A DNA stretch of 64,000 nucleotides from NCBI RefSeq assembly GCF_003943465.1, contig NZ_RJPR01000001.1, forward strand, positions 196,661 to 260,660, given 5' to 3'. Positions 47,110 to 56,870 of this stretch are shown piece by piece. How positions within the stretch are numbered: position 1 is the stretch's first letter; the number at the start of each line of letters is the position of its first letter. A model generated the notes under the pieces. That model did not search any database. It had not been told where the DNA came from and saw nothing but the letters and a program-made list of their open reading frames with translations. The stretch comes from Streptococcus cristatus. Lineage in GTDB: Bacteria; Bacillota; Bacilli; Lactobacillales; Streptococcaceae. The position numbers were made by a program, and so were the translations under genes.

Positions 47110-47829
47110 CTAGGCACCTCCATTCATAAAGAGCTGAGAGCCATAGGTCTTCTGCATATTTTCTTTGGTGAAGGTGCTCTCAGTTGATCCGAAAGCGACA
47201 ACTTTTTTATTAAGTAACAAGACTTGATCAAAATAAGCGACCACCTTGCTCAAGTCATGGTGGACAATCAAAATCGTCTTCCCAGCTTTTCTTAGCTGAC
47301 GGAGTGTTTTCATAATAATCTCTTCACTGACCGAGTCAATCCCAACAAAAGGCTCATCTAGGAAGATATATTTTGCCTCCTGAACCAAGCAACGGGCAAT
47401 CAAGACCCGCTGGAATTGCCCACCAGACAACTGGCTAATCTGCCGCTCAGCAAAATCTTCTAAACCAACGATTTTCAAAGCCCGAGCAACCTTTTCCCAG
47501 TCAGACGCTTTGAGGCGTTGAAAGAGCTTGATCTTAGGATACAGACCCAAAGACACACACTCCTTGACCTTGATCGGAAAATTATAATCAATGTGAATTT
47601 TCTGCTCTACATAAGCAATCTTGTTTAATTCCTGCTTCATGGGTTTTCTATCCAGAAAAGTCTGCCCCTCACTCTCAACAATTCCTAACATCCCTTTTAT
47701 GAGAGTTGACTTCCCAGCCCCGTTTGGTCCAAGAATCCCTGTGATAGTCGGTCCTTTTATTGTTAAAGAAATTGGTTCTAAGGCCAGTTGTCCTTGATAA
47801 CTGACACTTAAATTTTTCATTTCAATCAT
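47110..47829 (-). CDS. scaC: Manganese ABC transporter, ATP-binding protein
   Basis: 239 residues. Walker [10 protein letters not shown] near residue 35, signature LSGGQFQ near 135, Walker B YIFLDEPF near 155 and switch His IVHHDLSKV near 190. First gene of the operon, directly behind the Mn-repressor operator. Confidence 0.93.
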   Translation of the reverse strand: MIEMKNLSVSYQGQLALEPISLTIKGPTITGILGPNGAGKSTLIKGMLGIVESEGQTFLDRKPMKQELNKIAYVEQKIHIDYNFPIKVKECVSLGLYPKIKLFQRLKASDWEKVARALKIVGLEDFAERQISQLSGGQFQRVLIARCLVQEAKYIFLDEPFVGIDSVSEEIIMKTLRQLRKAGKTILIVHHDLSKVVAYFDQVLLLNKKVVAFGSTESTFTKENMQKTYGSQLFMNGGA

Positions 47830-47849
47830 TGTTACACCTCTTTTGTTTT

Positions 47850-47887
47850 AATATACATTAAAATGAAAATTAAGTCAAGTTAATTTT
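47850..47887 (-). promoter_or_regulatory. scaCBA promoter with ScaR/MntR-type operator
   Basis: On the minus strand TTGACT (-35) and TATATT (-10) are 17 bases apart. A perfect palindrome, AAAATTAA-six bases-TTAATTTT, spans 47866-47887 and covers the -35 box. It matches the site bound by the Mn-dependent DtxR-family repressor ScaR of S. gordonii. High Mn would therefore shut the operon off. Confidence 0.85.
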
Positions 47888-47976
47888 AAAAAATCCTTAG
47901 AATCAATATAGGAAATATTTGAAAAAAGGAGCTAATTTTGATAAGGTTATATCAAAAGCATGAAAGTGAGAACAAG

Positions 47977-49869
47977 ATGACACGTTTACAAGATGATTTT
48001 TATGATGCCATTAATGGTGAATGGGCCAAAACAGCGGTTATCCCAGATGACAAGCCTGTAACCGGCGGCTTCACAGATTTGTCAGATGAGATTGAAAAGC
48101 TGATGCTCTCCACTACTGATCAATGGTTGCGGGGTGAGGAAGTTCCTGATGATGCTATTTTGCAAAACTTTATCAAGTACCATCGTTTAGCAGCTGACCA
48201 TGACAAGCGGGAAGCACTCGGTATCAAGCCTGTTTTGCCTTTGATTGCGGAATACCAAGCACTCAACTCATTTGCAGAATTTACCACAAAGATTGCCGAG
48301 TTTGAGCTGGCTGGCAAGCCCAATTTCTTTCCTTTTGGTGTAGCGCCTGACTTTATGGACGCCCGTATCAATGTCCTTTGGGCAGATGCGCCAGGTACTA
48401 TCCTCCCAGACACAACCTACTATGCCGATGGGCATCCTCAAAAGGATAAGCTCTTGAAAAAATGGCGCGAATCTTCCGAAGCTTTGCTGCAAAAATTCGA
48501 ATTTTCAGCAGAAGAAATCCAAGATTTGCTGGATAAGGTTTTAGAACTGGATGCTCGAATCGCCAAAGTCGTACTATCACGGGAGGAAAGTTCAGAATAT
48601 GCCAAGCTTTACCACCCTTACAAGTGGGAAGATTTCAAATCCTTAGCACCGAATCTACCTTTAGATGCGATCTTCACCCAACTCATTGGGCAAATTCCTG
48701 ACCAGATTATCGTACCAGAGGAGCGTTTCTGGCAGGCTGCCGACCAATTCTACTGCGAAGAGGCTTGGCCCCTGCTCAAGGCCGTGCTTATCTTTAACGC
48801 TATCGCGTCAGCTGAAGCCTACTTGACTGACGAAATCCGTGTCCTAGCAGGCGCTTACCGTCGCGCCCTATCTGGAACACCTCAGGCGCAAGACAAGAAA
48901 AAAGCTGCCTTTTACCTAGCTCAAGCGCCTTTCAATCAAGCCATCGGACTCTGGTATGCTGGACAAAAATTCTCCCCTGAAGCCAAGGCCGATGTGGAGC
49001 AAAAAGTAGCCAACATGATCCAAGTCTACAAGGAGCGCCTCGCCAGCAATGACTGGCTGACACCAGAAACTCGGGACAAGGCCATTGTCAAACTCAATGT
49101 CATCAAGCCTTATATCGGCTACCCGGAGGAGCTGCCTGAGCGCTATGCAGACAAGATTGTGGATGAAAATCTCAGCCTCTTCGAAAATGCTCAGAAGCTT
49201 CGACAAGTGGAAATCAAGCATGGTTGGAGCAAGTGGAACCAGCCAGTGGATTACAAAGAATGGGGAATGCCAGCCCATATGGTCAATGCCTACTACAATC
49301 CTCAGAAAAACCTGATTGTCTTTCCAGCGGCTATCCTGCAGGCACCATTCTATGACCTGCACCAGTCCTCTTCAGCCAATTATGGCGGAATCGGTGCGGT
49401 TATTGCCCATGAGATTTCTCATGCCTTTGATACCAACGGCGCTTCCTTTGATGAAAACGGCAGCCTCAACAACTGGTGGACGGAGCATGACTACCAAGCC
49501 TTTACTGAGCGGACTCAGAAAGTCATCGACCAGTTTGAAGGTCTAGATTCTTACGGTGCCAAGGTCAATGGTAAGCTGACCGTTTCAGAAAATGTAGCGG
49601 ACTTGGGCGGTATTGCAGCGGCTCTTGAAGCAGCCAAGAAAGAAGCTGATTTCTCTGCGGAGGAATTCTTCACCAACTTTGCCCGCATCTGGCGGATGAA
49701 GGGACGCGAAGAGTACATGAAGCTTCTAGCCAGCGTCGATGTCCATGCGCCCGCTAAACTTCGGACAAATGTCCAGCTACCTAACTTTGACGACTTCTTT
49801 ACGACCTTTGATGTCCAAGAAGGAGACGGCATGTGGCGGAGTCCAGAAGAGCGCGTAGTGATTTGGTAA
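47977..49869 (+). CDS. pepO: Endopeptidase O (M13/neprilysin family)
   Basis: 630 residues from the ATG at 47977, equal to the pneumococcal protein. Zinc site VIAHEISHAFDTNGA (HEXXH, near residue 490), third ligand in SENVADLGGIAAAL near 543 (ENXXD), and NAYYNPQKN for the substrate-binding Asn-Ala-Phe/Tyr motif. No signal peptide, though PepO is found at the surface in relatives. A TTG at 47938 has a much better ribosome-binding site (AAAGGAG, six bases) and would add 13 residues (MIRLYQKHESENK). It is divergent from scaCBA, as in the fim locus of S. parasanguinis. Confidence 0.95.
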   Translation: MTRLQDDFYDAINGEWAKTAVIPDDKPVTGGFTDLSDEIEKLMLSTTDQWLRGEEVPDDAILQNFIKYHRLAADHDKREALGIKPVLPLIAEYQALNSFAEFTTKIAEFELAGKPNFFPFGVAPDFMDARINVLWADAPGTILPDTTYYADGHPQKDKLLKKWRESSEALLQKFEFSAEEIQDLLDKVLELDARIAKVVLSREESSEYAKLYHPYKWEDFKSLAPNLPLDAIFTQLIGQIPDQIIVPEERFWQAADQFYCEEAWPLLKAVLIFNAIASAEAYLTDEIRVLAGAYRRALSGTPQAQDKKKAAFYLAQAPFNQAIGLWYAGQKFSPEAKADVEQKVANMIQVYKERLASNDWLTPETRDKAIVKLNVIKPYIGYPEELPERYADKIVDENLSLFENAQKLRQVEIKHGWSKWNQPVDYKEWGMPAHMVNAYYNPQKNLIVFPAAILQAPFYDLHQSSSANYGGIGAVIAHEISHAFDTNGASFDENGSLNNWWTEHDYQAFTERTQKVIDQFEGLDSYGAKVNGKLTVSENVADLGGIAAALEAAKKEADFSAEEFFTNFARIWRMKGREEYMKLLASVDVHAPAKLRTNVQLPNFDDFFTTFDVQEGDGMWRSPEERVVIW

Positions 49870-49896
49870 AGGACTTCAATCATATTTAATCAATTA

Positions 49897-49945
49897 AAAA
49901 ACCTGCTCAGGAAGGCATTAGATCCTTCCCGAACAGGTTTTTATA
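49897..49945. terminator. Bidirectional terminator between pepO and the channel gene
   Basis: AAAAAACCTG(C)TC(AGGAAGG) and (CCTTCCC)GA(A)CAGGTTTTT form a long stem with T-runs on both strands, serving two convergent genes. Confidence 0.85.
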
Positions 49946-50642
49946 GTTCTTTGATTTCTTTCATATAGCCGGCCGTGATGATACCAGCGGGCAGAGCCAC
50001 AATGGCGATTCCTAAAAAGGAGGAAATCATAGTGATAATTTTTCCAGTCGTTGAAACTGCATAAATATCACCATAACCAACTGTCGTCAGGGAAATGGTT
50101 GCCCAGTAGAGGGCGTCAAAAAAGGTAGGAAATGTGCTGGGCTCGACATTAAAAATGATAAGGGCAGAGATGAAGATATAGCCAAGAGCCAAAAGACCCA
50201 CGATAATTAAACTGTCCTTCTGCTTTTTTAAGACATTGGTCAATATTTGAACATTCTTAGAATAGCGAATAAACTTAAAGACCCGCAAGATACGAAGCAT
50301 GCGCAAAATCTTAAAAAGCCGCAAACTATTATTTAACAAAAAGAGGGAAGGCAATATGCAGAGCAAATCAGCCAACGCCAAAAAGGTAAAAGGATAGAGG
50401 AAAAAAGAAAGCTTACCTTTTTCCAATTTATAATCGGCCGTTAGAAGCCGAAGAAGATAGTCAATAATAAAAATAATCGTTGACACAAAATCCAACCACA
50501 TGAAGATTCCTGTGTGACTTTTGGTGGTCAGGGGGATCAGGCTGACAATAATAGTCAGGAACATAAGTACATCATAGGATTTTTCAATCGTATTTTCCTT
50601 TTGATGGGGCTCAATAATCTGAAATAAAGTCTTTCTTGCCAT
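49941..50642 (-). CDS. Voltage-gated-like potassium channel
   Basis: 233 residues with six membrane helices. The S4 helix has regularly spaced basic residues (LRLFKILRMLRILRVFKFIR near residue 95) and the selectivity filter is TTVGYGD near 203, with pore helix DALYWATISL before it. No cytoplasmic RCK domain. The ATG at 50642 is preferred over a start four codons upstream. Probable K+ flux in membrane-potential control; direction and gating are unknown. Confidence 0.88.
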   Translation of the reverse strand: MARKTLFQIIEPHQKENTIEKSYDVLMFLTIIVSLIPLTTKSHTGIFMWLDFVSTIIFIIDYLLRLLTADYKLEKGKLSFFLYPFTFLALADLLCILPSLFLLNNSLRLFKILRMLRILRVFKFIRYSKNVQILTNVLKKQKDSLIIVGLLALGYIFISALIIFNVEPSTFPTFFDALYWATISLTTVGYGDIYAVSTTGKIITMISSFLGIAIVALPAGIITAGYMKEIKEL

Positions 50643-50765
50643 CCTCAACCTCACTTTTTTAAACTTGCTTTCATTCTATCTATTTTTAAAAACAAGTCAA
50701 GGTCGATCAGTAAAGATTTTATTCATTCTCCTTCGTCGGTTGCTTTCAAAATCCCTTGAAAATGG

Positions 50766-50771
50766 TATAAT
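50766..50771 (+). promoter_or_regulatory. Extended -10 box of the leuS promoter
   Basis: TGGTATAAT, an extended -10, about 50 bases before the leuS start. No T-box leader fits in the remaining space. Confidence 0.65.
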
Positions 50772-50822
50772 AGATAGAAACGTGTCTAGAACACAGAAAA
50801 GATCGTTGGAGAGTAAATGATT

Positions 50823-53324
50823 ATGGCAACTTACAATCACAAAGAAATCGAGCCCAAGTGGCAGAAATACTGGGCTGAGCACCATACATTCAAGACAGGT
50901 ACGGACAAGGACAAGCCTAACTTTTATGCGCTGGATATGTTTCCTTATCCATCAGGAGCTGGTCTGCACGTAGGACACCCTGAAGGCTACACAGCGACGG
51001 ATATCCTCAGCCGCTACAAGCGCGCGCAAGGCTATAATGTCCTTCATCCTATGGGCTGGGATGCCTTTGGTCTGCCAGCTGAGCAATATGCTATGGATAC
51101 AGGGAATGACCCAGCTGACTTTACAGCAGAAAACATCGCCAACTTCAAACGCCAAATCAATGCGCTTGGTTTTTCTTACGACTGGGATCGGGAAGTCAAC
51201 ACCACTGATCCTAACTACTACAAGTGGACCCAGTGGATTTTCACCAAGCTCTACGAAAAAGGCTTGGCTTATGAAGCTGAAGTGCCAGTAAACTGGGTTG
51301 AAGAGCTGGGAACGGCTATCGCCAATGAGGAAGTCCTGCCAGACGGCACTTCTGAGCGCGGTGGTTATCCAGTCGTCCGCAAGCCTATGCGTCAGTGGAT
51401 GCTGAAAATCACAGCTTATGCAGAACGTTTGCTCAATGACTTGGAGGAGCTGGACTGGCCAGAGTCTATCAAGGATATGCAGCGCAACTGGATCGGTAAA
51501 TCCACCGGTGCCAATGTAACTTTCAAGATTAAGGACACAGACAAGGACTTCACTGTCTTTACCACTCGTCCGGACACCCTTTTTGGTGCGACCTATGCTG
51601 TTTTGGCCCCAGAGCATGCTCTCGTCGATGCCATTACAAGTGCCGAACAAGCCCAAGCAGTTGCAGACTACAAACACGCAGCCAGCCTCAAATCAGACCT
51701 GGCTCGGACTGATCTAGCTAAGGATAAGACTGGTGTCTGGACAGGAGCTTATGCCATCAATCCTGTCAATGGCAAGGAAATCCCAATCTGGATTGCCGAC
51801 TATGTGCTTGCAAGCTATGGAACAGGGGCTATCATGGCCGTTCCTGCGCACGATGAGCGCGACTGGGAGTTTGCTAAGCAGTTTGACTTGGAGATTATTC
51901 CAGTTCTAGAGGGTGGCAATGTTGTTGAAGCTGCTTATACAGAAGACGGTCCGCACATTAACTCTGGCTTCCTAGATGGCTTGGACAAGGCTACCGCTAT
52001 TGACAAGATGGTTGCTTGGCTGGAAGCGGAAGGTGTCGGAAATGAAAAAGTCACCTATCGCCTACGCGACTGGCTCTTTAGCCGTCAGCGCTACTGGGGT
52101 GAGCCGATTCCAATCATTCATTGGGAAGACGGGACTTCAACAGCTGTTCCTGAAAATGAACTTCCACTCGTCCTGCCTGTAACCAAGGACATTCGTCCTT
52201 CTGGTACTGGTGAAAGCCCTCTAGCCAATCTGACTGACTGGCTGGCAGTGACTCGGGAAGATGGTGTCAAAGGACGCCGCGAAACCAACACCATGCCTCA
52301 ATGGGCTGGGTCTAGCTGGTATTACCTGCGTTATATTGACCCGCATAACAACGAGAAATTAGCAGACGAAGACTTGCTCAAGGCATGGCTACCAGTTGAT
52401 ATTTACATCGGAGGTGCAGAACATGCCGTGCTCCACCTCCTCTACGCTCGCTTCTGGCATAAATTCCTTTATGACCTCGGTGTCGTTCCAACCAAAGAGC
52501 CATTCCAAAAACTCTTTAACCAAGGGATGATTCTGGGGACTAGCTACCGTGACCACCGTGGTGCTCTTGTAGCGACAGACAAGGTAGAAAAACGTGATGG
52601 TTCTTTCTTCAACATCGAAACGGGAGAAGAACTGGAGCAGGCGCCTGCTAAGATGTCTAAATCTCTGAAGAATGTGGTCAATCCAGACGATGTAGTGGAG
52701 CAATATGGTGCCGATACACTGCGTGTCTATGAAATGTTCATGGGGCCGCTGGATGCATCCATCGCTTGGAGCGAGGAAGGTCTGGAAGGCAGCCGCAAGT
52801 TCCTAGATCGGGTCTATCGTCTTCTTAACTCTAAGGAGCTGGTCTCTGAAAATAGTGGTGCTCTCGACAAGGTATACAACGAAACAGTCAAGGCTGTTAC
52901 AGAGCAGATTGAGGAGCTCAAGTTTAACACAGCCATTGCCCAGCTCATGATCTTTGTTAATGCAGCCAACAAAGAAGAAAAACTCTATGTCGAATATGCT
53001 AAAGGTCTCATTCAATTGCTTGCGCCTTTTGCACCGCACTTGGCTGAAGAACTCTGGCAGGCTATAGCTCAAACAGGCGAGAGCATTTCCTACGTAGCTT
53101 GGCCAACTTATGACGAAAGCAAACTGGTTGAAGCAGAGGTTGAAATCGTCGTTCAAATCAAGGGTAAAGTCCGTGCTAAGCTAATCGTAGCTAAGGACCT
53201 GAGCCGTGAGGAATTGCAAGAAATCGCTCTGGCAGATGAGAAAATCAAGTCTGAAATCGCCGAAAAAGAAGTCGTAAAAGTCATTACCGTGCCTAATAAA
53301 CTGGTTAATATCGTAGTAAAATAA
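50823..53324 (+). CDS. leuS: Leucine-tRNA ligase
   Basis: 833 residues from the ATG at 50823 ([17 protein letters not shown]); the ATG six bases earlier is too near the GGAGAG site. HIGH-like motif in [16 protein letters not shown] (residues about 41-56) and KMSKS near 615, with a large editing domain ([19 protein letters not shown] near 245). Class Ia synthetase charging tRNA-Leu. Its transcript runs into repeat copy B. Confidence 0.97.
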   Translation: MATYNHKEIEPKWQKYWAEHHTFKTGTDKDKPNFYALDMFPYPSGAGLHVGHPEGYTATDILSRYKRAQGYNVLHPMGWDAFGLPAEQYAMDTGNDPADFTAENIANFKRQINALGFSYDWDREVNTTDPNYYKWTQWIFTKLYEKGLAYEAEVPVNWVEELGTAIANEEVLPDGTSERGGYPVVRKPMRQWMLKITAYAERLLNDLEELDWPESIKDMQRNWIGKSTGANVTFKIKDTDKDFTVFTTRPDTLFGATYAVLAPEHALVDAITSAEQAQAVADYKHAASLKSDLARTDLAKDKTGVWTGAYAINPVNGKEIPIWIADYVLASYGTGAIMAVPAHDERDWEFAKQFDLEIIPVLEGGNVVEAAYTEDGPHINSGFLDGLDKATAIDKMVAWLEAEGVGNEKVTYRLRDWLFSRQRYWGEPIPIIHWEDGTSTAVPENELPLVLPVTKDIRPSGTGESPLANLTDWLAVTREDGVKGRRETNTMPQWAGSSWYYLRYIDPHNNEKLADEDLLKAWLPVDIYIGGAEHAVLHLLYARFWHKFLYDLGVVPTKEPFQKLFNQGMILGTSYRDHRGALVATDKVEKRDGSFFNIETGEELEQAPAKMSKSLKNVVNPDDVVEQYGADTLRVYEMFMGPLDASIAWSEEGLEGSRKFLDRVYRLLNSKELVSENSGALDKVYNETVKAVTEQIEELKFNTAIAQLMIFVNAANKEEKLYVEYAKGLIQLLAPFAPHLAEELWQAIAQTGESISYVAWPTYDESKLVEAEVEIVVQIKGKVRAKLIVAKDLSREELQEIALADEKIKSEIAEKEVVKVITVPNKLVNIVVK

Positions 53325-53358
53325 GCAGTTTGGTGCAACATTATAGTGATTATAAAAA

Positions 53359-53540
53359 AGAGAGTGGGACAGAAATCGGTAATTCGTTAGAATTCGATTT
53401 CGTCGTCCCACCTCCGCACAGTTGAGTAGGGCTGTAAAAGCTGATGAAATCAGCGTAGTAGAGCCCACTCAACCACTGCGTCTTACTCGACAATCCAAAG
53501 ACAATTGAGAGGCTAGGACTTTTGTCCCACTCTCTTTTTT
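53359..53540 (+). repeat. Structured intergenic repeat, copy B
   Basis: Sense orientation after leuS. AGAGAGTGGGACA at the 5' edge pairs with TGTCCCACTCTCT at the 3' edge, followed by TTTTT. The same 5' GTGGGAC can instead pair with GTCCCAC at about 53404 to make hairpin 1. Hairpin 2 is CGCACAGTTGAGTAGGGCT/AGCCCACTCAACCACTGCG with an inner GCTGAT/ATCAGC. The T-run makes the whole a likely leuS terminator. Confidence 0.85.
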
Positions 53541-53649
53541 GATAGAAATTTTCCCTTAAATCGTCGGACTTTTCTCATTTTCCGACTTTCACTTGCTATC
53601 GTCAGTCTTTTTATTTTTAATGATTATAAATAAAAAGAAAAGTTTCAGA

Positions 53650-54360
53650 ATGGAAGAACATAAGATTGATAAAAATTTTAGTGGCCGCCTGAATATTTTG
53701 CGGGCGGGAGTTTTGGGAGCTAACGACGGTATTATTTCTATCGCAGGGGTGGTCATCGGGGTAGCCAGTGCGACAGAAGATGTTTGGATTATCTTTCTAT
53801 CTGGTCTGGCTGCTGTATTTGCAGGTGCCTTTTCTATGGCAGGTGGGGAGTACGTATCCGTCTCCACTCAGAAGGACACTGAGGAGGCTGCAGTGGCTAG
53901 AGAACGAGAACTCTTGGAAAAGAACCCAGATATTGCCAGACAGTCCCTCCACGCCTCCTACGTCCAAAACGGTGAGTGCGAGACTTCTGCCCAACTCTTG
54001 ACCAATCGCGCCTTCTTACGGGATCCGCTCAAGGCCTTGGTCGAGGAAAAGTATGGCATTGAGGTCGAAGAGTTCACCAATCCTTGGCACGCAGCCATAT
54101 CCAGCTTTCTAGCCTTTGCCATAGGTGCAATTTCCCCTATGCTGACCATCGTTCTGCTTCCGGCTGCCTATCGGATTCCAGCGACCGTCCTTGTTGTAGC
54201 TCTTTCCCTCTTGGGAACCGGCTATACCAGTGCAAAATTAGGACAGGCACCCATTAAAAATGCTATGATCCGTAACCTCACTATCGGACTTTTGACCATG
54301 GCTGTCACCTATCTCGTAGGCCAGTTCTTCTCAATTCAAAAGAAGAACTATTCAACCTAG
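53650..54360 (+). CDS. VIT1/CCC1-family transporter
   Basis: 236 residues, five predicted membrane helices. N-terminal NILRAGVLGANDGIISIAGV (residues about 14-33) and FAGAFSMAGGEYVSVSTQKD near 58 are the family signature. These proteins move Fe2+/Mn2+ out of the cytosol; in bacteria some are membrane-bound ferritins. Here the metal-binding loop (EAAVARERELLEKNPD) is present. The start at 53650 lacks a strong ribosome-binding site. A bidirectional hairpin follows at 54366-54412. Confidence 0.85.
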   Translation: MEEHKIDKNFSGRLNILRAGVLGANDGIISIAGVVIGVASATEDVWIIFLSGLAAVFAGAFSMAGGEYVSVSTQKDTEEAAVARERELLEKNPDIARQSLHASYVQNGECETSAQLLTNRAFLRDPLKALVEEKYGIEVEEFTNPWHAAISSFLAFAIGAISPMLTIVLLPAAYRIPATVLVVALSLLGTGYTSAKLGQAPIKNAMIRNLTIGLLTMAVTYLVGQFFSIQKKNYST

Positions 54361-54365
54361 CATAA

Positions 54366-54414
54366 CAAAAAAGATTGAAAAGAAATCATTTTCTCTTCAA
54401 TCTTTTTCTATTTT
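54366..54414. terminator. Bidirectional terminator between the VIT gene and tsf
   Basis: AAAAAAGATTGAA and TTCAATCTTTTT with an inner GAAAA/TTTTC, between two convergent genes. Confidence 0.85.
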
Positions 54415-54423
54415 AGACTTAGA

Positions 54424-55467
54424 TTAGTTTTGGCCAAGAGCAGCTGCCATTGTTGCTGCAACTTCTGATTCGAAGTCGTTAGCTGCTTTTTCAATACCTT
54501 CACCAACTTCAAAGCGAACAAACTCAACTACTGAAGCATTCACTGATTCAAGGTAAGCTTCAACTGTCTTGCTGTCATCCATGATGTACACTTGTGCAAG
54601 AAGTGTGTAAGCTTGGTCAACTTTAGTGTTGTCAAGCAAGAAGCGATCCATTTTACCTGGGATAATCTTGTCCCAGATCTTTTCTGGTTTGCCTTCAGCA
54701 GCCAACTCAGCTTTGATGTCAGCTTCAGCTTGTGCAATCACTTCGTCAGTCAACTGAGCTTTTGAACCATATTTCAAGTGTGGAAGTGCTGGCTTGTCAA
54801 CCATAGCGCGGCTTTCATTGTCTTGATCGATAGCGTGGTTCAATTGTGCCAATTCATCTTTAACAAATTGCTCATCCAATTCTTTGTATGAAAGAACAGT
54901 TGGTTTCATCGCAGCAATGTGCATAGAAATTTGTTTAGCAAGAGCGTCATCGCCACCGTCAATCACTGAAACAACACCGATACGGCCACCGTTGTGTTGG
55001 TAAGCACCGAAGTGTTGAGCATCAGTCTTTTCAACCAAAGCAAAACGACGGAATGAGATTTTTTCTCCGATAGTTGCAGTTGCAGATACGTATGCAGCTT
55101 CAAGAGTTTCACCTGAAGGCATTGTCAATGCAAATGCTTCTTCGTTGTTAGCTGGCTTGCCTTCTGCGATTACTTTTGCAGTAGCATTTACCAATTCAAC
55201 GAATTGAGCGTTTTTCGCAACAAAGTCAGTTTCAGCGTTGACTTCAACGATAGCTGCAACGTTACCATCCACGTAAACGCCTGTCAAACCTTCAGCAGCA
55301 ACACGATCAGCCTTCTTAGCTGCTTTTGCCATACCTTTTTCGCGAAGCAATTCAATCGCTTTTTCGATATCACCATCTGTTTCAACCAATGCTTTCTTAG
55401 CGTCCATGACACCAGCACCAGATTTTTCGCGCAATTCTTTTACAAGCTTAGCTGTAATTTCTGCCAT
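54424..55467 (-). CDS. tsf: Translation elongation factor Ts
   Basis: 347 residues. Nucleotide exchange factor for EF-Tu. N-terminal UBA-like helices ([20 protein letters not shown]) and core [13 protein letters not shown] near residue 74. It follows rpsB across a GC-rich hairpin and is usual in length for streptococci. Confidence 0.97.
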   Translation of the reverse strand: MAEITAKLVKELREKSGAGVMDAKKALVETDGDIEKAIELLREKGMAKAAKKADRVAAEGLTGVYVDGNVAAIVEVNAETDFVAKNAQFVELVNATAKVIAEGKPANNEEAFALTMPSGETLEAAYVSATATIGEKISFRRFALVEKTDAQHFGAYQHNGGRIGVVSVIDGGDDALAKQISMHIAAMKPTVLSYKELDEQFVKDELAQLNHAIDQDNESRAMVDKPALPHLKYGSKAQLTDEVIAQAEADIKAELAAEGKPEKIWDKIIPGKMDRFLLDNTKVDQAYTLLAQVYIMDDSKTVEAYLESVNASVVEFVRFEVGEGIEKAANDFESEVAATMAAALGQN

Positions 55468-55500
55468 TTTTCTTCTCCTATGTTTACTATTTTTAAATAA

Positions 55501-55530
55501 AGGGGCCGGGCTGAGCCCCGCCCCTTTAGG
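55501..55530 (-). terminator. GC-rich hairpin between rpsB and tsf
   Basis: AAAGGGGCGGGGC and GCCCGGCCCCTTT pair with a TCA loop, followed by a weak TTTATTT. Likely partial terminator or attenuator that sets tsf expression below rpsB. Confidence 0.6.
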
Positions 55531-55548
55531 TTAATTGACTTATGAAAA

Positions 55549-56331
55549 TTATGCGTTGTCGCCTTCTACAACTTCAACGATTTCTTCGATTGAGTCTGCT
55601 TTAGTTTCAGTTGCAGCAAATTCTGCTTCAACAGTCGCTACAGCGTCCTCACCTTGACGACCTTCGATAACAGCGTCAGCCATTTTCGCAGTGATCAATT
55701 TAACGGCACGGATTGCGTCGTCGTTAGCAGGGATAATCACATCGATATCGTCTGGATCAGTGTTTGTGTCAACCATCGCAACTACTGGAATACCAAGTTT
55801 CTTAGCTTCCTTAACAGCGATTTGCTCTTTATGAGGGTCAACGATGTACATTACATCTGGGATGCGAGGCATATCTTCGATACCACCCAAGAATTTTTCA
55901 AGACGAGCACGTTGTTTGTTCAAAAGTGCTACTTCTTTCTTAGGAAGAACTTCGAAGATTCCTTCTTCTTCCATACGTTTGATTTCTTTCAAACGAGCAA
56001 CACGTTTTTGGATAGTTGTCCAGTTTGTAAGAGTTCCACCCAACCAACGGTGGTTGATGTAGTATTGACCAGCACGTTCTGCTTCTTCTTTTACAGCTTC
56101 AGCAGCTTGCTTTTTAGTACCAACAAACAAGATAACTGCATCGTTTGCAGCTGCATCACGCATGAAGTCATAAGCTTGATCTGCGTATTTTACAGTTTGT
56201 TGAAGGTCGATAACGTGGATACCGTTACGCTCAGTGAAGATGTACTTAGCCATCTTAGGGTTCCAGCGACGAGTTTGGTGACCAAAGTGAACACCAGCCT
56301 CAAGAAGTTGTTTCATTGAAATTACTGCCAT
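55549..56331 (-). CDS. rpsB: 30S ribosomal protein S2
   Basis: 260 residues. [20 protein letters not shown] and [12 protein letters not shown] at the start, [10 protein letters not shown] near 110 and [20 protein letters not shown] near 190. The acidic C-terminal tail is common in streptococci. Long leader upstream (see next entry). Confidence 0.97.
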   Translation of the reverse strand: MAVISMKQLLEAGVHFGHQTRRWNPKMAKYIFTERNGIHVIDLQQTVKYADQAYDFMRDAAANDAVILFVGTKKQAAEAVKEEAERAGQYYINHRWLGGTLTNWTTIQKRVARLKEIKRMEEEGIFEVLPKKEVALLNKQRARLEKFLGGIEDMPRIPDVMYIVDPHKEQIAVKEAKKLGIPVVAMVDTNTDPDDIDVIIPANDDAIRAVKLITAKMADAVIEGRQGEDAVATVEAEFAATETKADSIEEIVEVVEGDNA

Positions 56332-56465
56332 GAGTAAATTCTCCTTTTTGTTTTTTTCCTCTCTTAGATTTCAGCTCGCAGAGCTACCAATCGGCAACGG
56401 CTCCACAATTCATCTAAAATGAGTATTTCTGCCGTTTAAACGGCATCTACTATCATATCAAATTT
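56332..56465 (-). promoter_or_regulatory. rpsB promoter and structured leader
   Basis: TTGTCA and TATGAT, 17 bases apart, near 56452-56482 on the minus strand. The transcript would begin next to a perfect palindrome, GCCGTTTAAACGGC (56431-56444), and include a second stem (GGAGCCGTTGCCGATTGG / region with AGCTCTGCGAGCT). A leader of about 100 bases in front of rpsB suits S2 autoregulation, known in other bacteria. Confidence 0.5.
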
Positions 56466-56606
56466 TCTAGCTTTTGACAAGTCTTTGGGCAGTATTTTCT
56501 CGCTTTGATTCAGCCCATCTGCTAGCCATCCTTCAAGAAATTCTCACTTAAGTCGGGTCAGGCTCTTGACGAACAGGCCATTTTAAGGTAAAATAGTAAG
56601 AGTTGT

Positions 56607-56677
56607 GGCGGTATAGCCAAGTGGTAAGGCACGGCTCTGCAAAAGCTTGATCGTCGGTTCAAATCCGTCTACCGCCT
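56607..56677 (+). tRNA. tRNA-Cys (anticodon GCA)
   Basis: 71 bases. Acceptor GGCGGTA/TACCGCC, D arm AGCC...GGC, anticodon loop CTGCAAA giving GCA, T arm with GGTTCAAATCC. CCA is not encoded. A hairpin terminator follows at 56712-56738. Confidence 0.93.
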
Positions 56678-56683
56678 TTTTTA

Positions 56684-56830
56684 TCGGTTTAAATCCGACT
56701 TTATACTAACCAAAAGCCTGGAAAATCAGGCTTTTTTGATTTTCTGTTAGGTTAAATCAGACTAACTTTTAAAATATTTTGGGGCAGATTTGGGGCAAAA
56801 ACAGACCGACATCACTGCTAACAAAAAAGA
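56684..56830. other. Probable integrative-element scar after tRNA-Cys
   Basis: ATCGGTTTAAATCCGA (56684-56699) imperfectly repeats the tRNA T arm just before it. On the minus strand 56815-56755 reads RSVFAPNLPQNILKVSLI and a stop, like the tail of a tyrosine integrase. The AAAAGCCTGG/TCAGGCTTTTTT hairpin at 56712-56738 is the tRNA terminator. Confidence 0.45.
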
Positions 56831-56870
56831 GCGGAAAATGCTTTCCGACTCCTTTTAATGCATTCAAAAA

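Noticed and set aside
50660..50822. Possible T-box leader of leuS
   Set aside because: The promoter leaves only about 50 bases before the start codon and no T-box sequence or terminator stem is present.
53181..53468. Minus-strand frame beginning MGSTTLISSAF, also at 57435-57629
   Set aside because: The similarity between the two is due to the structured DNA repeat; there is no ribosome-binding site, and the reading frame is not kept in copy A.
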